Assembly: GCF_000577895.1 (NCBI RefSeq) | Contig: NZ_HG917868.1 | Coordinates: forward strand, 868,001-932,000 | Direction of reading: 5' to 3' | From: Clostridium bornimense | Lineage (GTDB): Bacteria; Bacillota; Clostridia; Clostridiales; Clostridiaceae | Length of the DNA: 64,000 nt | In this document: positions 62,441-64,000 of the stretch, one piece after another | Position numbering within the stretch: the first letter of the stretch is position 1 | How the letters are laid out: each line of letters starts with the position of its first letter | Translations under genes and position numbers: made by a program | The notes under the pieces: generated by a model | The model's input: the letters and a program-made list of their open reading frames with translations, nothing else | Database searches by the model: none | What the model was told of the DNA's origin: nothing

Positions 62441-64000
62441 ATTAAGAGATATCTAAGTAATTTTATTAAAACGATTAAAGTATTATGGAAATGCTCCAAG
62501 ATATATATATTTCTTTTATTTGTTGTAAACGTATTAATAGGACTAATAGCTCCAGGGAAATTAATAATTTGGAAAGAATTAATTGATACTATAACACTTT
62601 CTTTGAAAAAAAATGGAGACAATGTAGATATAATTATATTTTTTTTAGCTATATATTTATTTGTAATTATTATAGAAAATCTTTTGACTTATGTAACTAA
62701 TTATTTAAAAAAGATGTTATCGGAATATTTAAATAAGTATATATCAAAAGTAACTATGGAAAAGATAGCAACATTAGATCTAATACAATTTGATGACGCA
62801 AAAATCTATGATGATTTACAAAAAGTAAATGATGAATCTGTTAGTAGATCTGTTGAGTTTTTATCTATATTAATTGAACTAATAAAAAATGTTATAGGAT
62901 TAATAGGAACAATAACAATATTCTTAACGTTCAATCCAATAATAATAATTTTATGTATTTTCACTACTATACCGATGTTTTATATCAGTATAAGTGCATC
63001 TAAAAAGGAATTTTCATTGTATAACGAGAGATTAGAGAAAAGAAGGTTAGTTATGCAACTTCGTTCTATTTTTATAAAGAATGAAAATATAAAGGAGATG
63101 AAGATTTTTGGTATAGGTACATACTTTAAAAACTTTATGTTAGATGTATATCAGAAATATATTGATGAGGATAAGGTAGTGCGAAAGAAATTTTTAAAGA
63201 GTTTTGCTTTAGGAATAACTTTTGAAAATATGATTTCATATGCTATAAAACTATATACAATATTGGTGTCTATTAATAAGAAAGCTTCTATAGGTAGTAT
63301 AACTATGTATATATCAGGAATTGATACAGTGCAAAATTCTATGATTACAATACTTAATATAGTAAGTGAGCTTTATGAGAATGAGTTATATATGAAAAGC
63401 CTATTCAATATATTAGAATTGCAACCTAAATATAAAATATCTAACGAGAAAAAAATCATATTTAACCGAGAATTTAAAGAAATAGAATTCAGAAATGTAT
63501 GGTTTAAGTATCCTAACAAAGATCAATATGCTCTTAAGAATATTAATTTGAAGATACAAGCAAATAAAACTTATTCATTAGTAGGAATGAATGGATCAGG
63601 GAAAACAACATTAATTAAACTATTAAGTATGCTATATTTGCCTGATAAAGGTGATATTTATATAGATGGTATTAATATAAAAAATTATGATAGAGAGTCA
63701 ATATATAAGAATATTGCAGTAGTTTTTCAAGATTTTCTACGTTATCCATTAGATGTGGCAAAAAATATTGGGCTCGGAAATATCGATGAAATAGATAACA
63801 TAAATTATATTATGGAAGCTGCAAAAAAATCTGGTGCTGCTGAATTTATAGAAAATCTTCCTAATAAATATAATACTCAACTTCAAAAAGAATGGAGTGA
63901 GGGTGTAGATTTATCACTTGGTCAGTGGCAGAAGCTGGCGATTTCTAGAGCATTTATGGCAGATAGATCTATCTTAATATTAGATGAACCCACAGCATCA
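62441..64000 (+). CDS. ABC exporter (permease-ATPase), RiPP-transporter-like, cut by right edge; anomalous start
   Basis: One open frame runs from 62429 to the edge with no stop. It encodes an ABC half-transporter: membrane region with segments near 24-45, 70-90 and others up to about 330, then the ATPase with Walker A VGMNGSGKTTLIKLL, Q-loop VVFQDFLRYPLD, signature LSLGQWQKLAISRAFM and Walker B SILILDEPTAS at the last bases. The GQWQ signature is typical of NisT/LanT-type peptide exporters; no peptidase domain precedes it. No ATG, GTG or TTG lies in frame before the first membrane segment: the frame could start at ATT 62441, or a one-base loss shifts a GTG start at 62433. See findings. Confidence 0.85.
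   Translation, partial: MKRYLSNFIKTIKVLWKCSKIYIFLLFVVNVLIGLIAPGKLIIWKELIDTITLSLKKNGDNVDIIIFFLAIYLFVIIIENLLTYVTNYLKKMLSEYLNKYISKVTMEKIATLDLIQFDDAKIYDDLQKVNDESVSRSVEFLSILIELIKNVIGLIGTITIFLTFNPIIIILCIFTTIPMFYISISASKKEFSLYNERLEKRRLVMQLRSIFIKNENIKEMKIFGIGTYFKNFMLDVYQKYIDEDKVVRKKFLKSFALGITFENMISYAIKLYTILVSINKKASIGSITMYISGIDTVQNSMITILNIVSELYENELYMKSLFNILELQPKYKISNEKKIIFNREFKEIEFRNVWFKYPNKDQYALKNINLKIQANKTYSLVGMNGSGKTTLIKLLSMLYLPDKGDIYIDGINIKNYDRESIYKNIAVVFQDFLRYPLDVAKNIGLGNIDEIDNINYIMEAAKKSGAAEFIENLPNKYNTQLQKEWSEGVDLSLGQWQKLAISRAFMADRSILILDEPTAS

Noticed and set aside
1-64000. Prophage, integrative element or insertion sequence
   Set aside because: No integrase, transposase, terminase, capsid or att-like duplication was recognised; the single tRNA-Asn has no adjacent integrase or repeated 3' end.

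Overview
The window looks like a chromosomal segment of a low-GC Gram-positive anaerobe of the genus Clostridium (sensu stricto). Supporting signs are the very AT-rich sequence, AGGAGG-type ribosome sites, a rubrerythrin, a membrane pyrophosphatase, GerM-like spore-germination lipoproteins, a clostridial-type AgrB/AgrD pair and a class B sortase. The large starch-degrading enzymes point to a gut or plant-polymer habitat. No phage, insertion sequence, CRISPR array or rRNA operon is visible.

Bases 1-14414 are a starch-degradation locus with three very large secreted alpha-amylases. The first (cut by the left edge) and third have MalS-type GH13 catalytic domains; the second has an AmyE-type domain. 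They carry CBM26 starch-binding modules, a CBM74-like module, Ig/PKD-like spacers and a repeated C-terminal beta-sandwich module. The first is a mosaic: its front half resembles the third gene and its back half is almost identical to the second.

Bases 14500-21770 hold an azoreductase, RecQ, an agrBD quorum-sensing pair without agrC/agrA (agrD is a 50-codon gene at 18380-18532), a K+-dependent membrane pyrophosphatase and a double-receiver regulator. Bases 22000-24290 are an autoregulated-looking PadR / HAAS membrane protein / DUF4097-like operon behind three operator-like palindromes. Bases 24400-36921 carry a divergent PRPP synthetase, a GIY-YIG protein, threonine deaminase, a YaiI/YqxD protein, a chemoreceptor, a PAS histidine kinase, a viroplasmin-type RNase H, NagA, a zinc-ribbon membrane protein, a lipoprotein phosphoesterase and sortase B.

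Bases 37100-56300 contain a trans-sulfuration PLP enzyme, a TPR protein plus a small partner, two GerMN lipoproteins flanking an unknown protein and a SWIM/SNF2 helicase, an ExbB/MotA-like membrane protein, FtsH, rubrerythrin, Ndk, a TldD/TldE pair, an MFS transporter and a beta-hydroxyacid dehydrogenase. Bases 56400-64000 contain two paralogous envelope proteins with Asp-box motifs, a HAD phosphatase, a coiled-coil protein, tRNA-Asn, a Cys-repeat surface protein and a right-edge ABC exporter of the RiPP-transporter type with an anomalous start.

Several families of short dispersed repeats sit just after gene ends: an R1 terminator family, an R2 hairpin, and an R3 core found five times on the + strand. 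They are the most conspicuous non-coding structure that ordinary annotation would miss. The orphan agrBD, the mosaic amylases and the regulatory hairpins are the other main leads.
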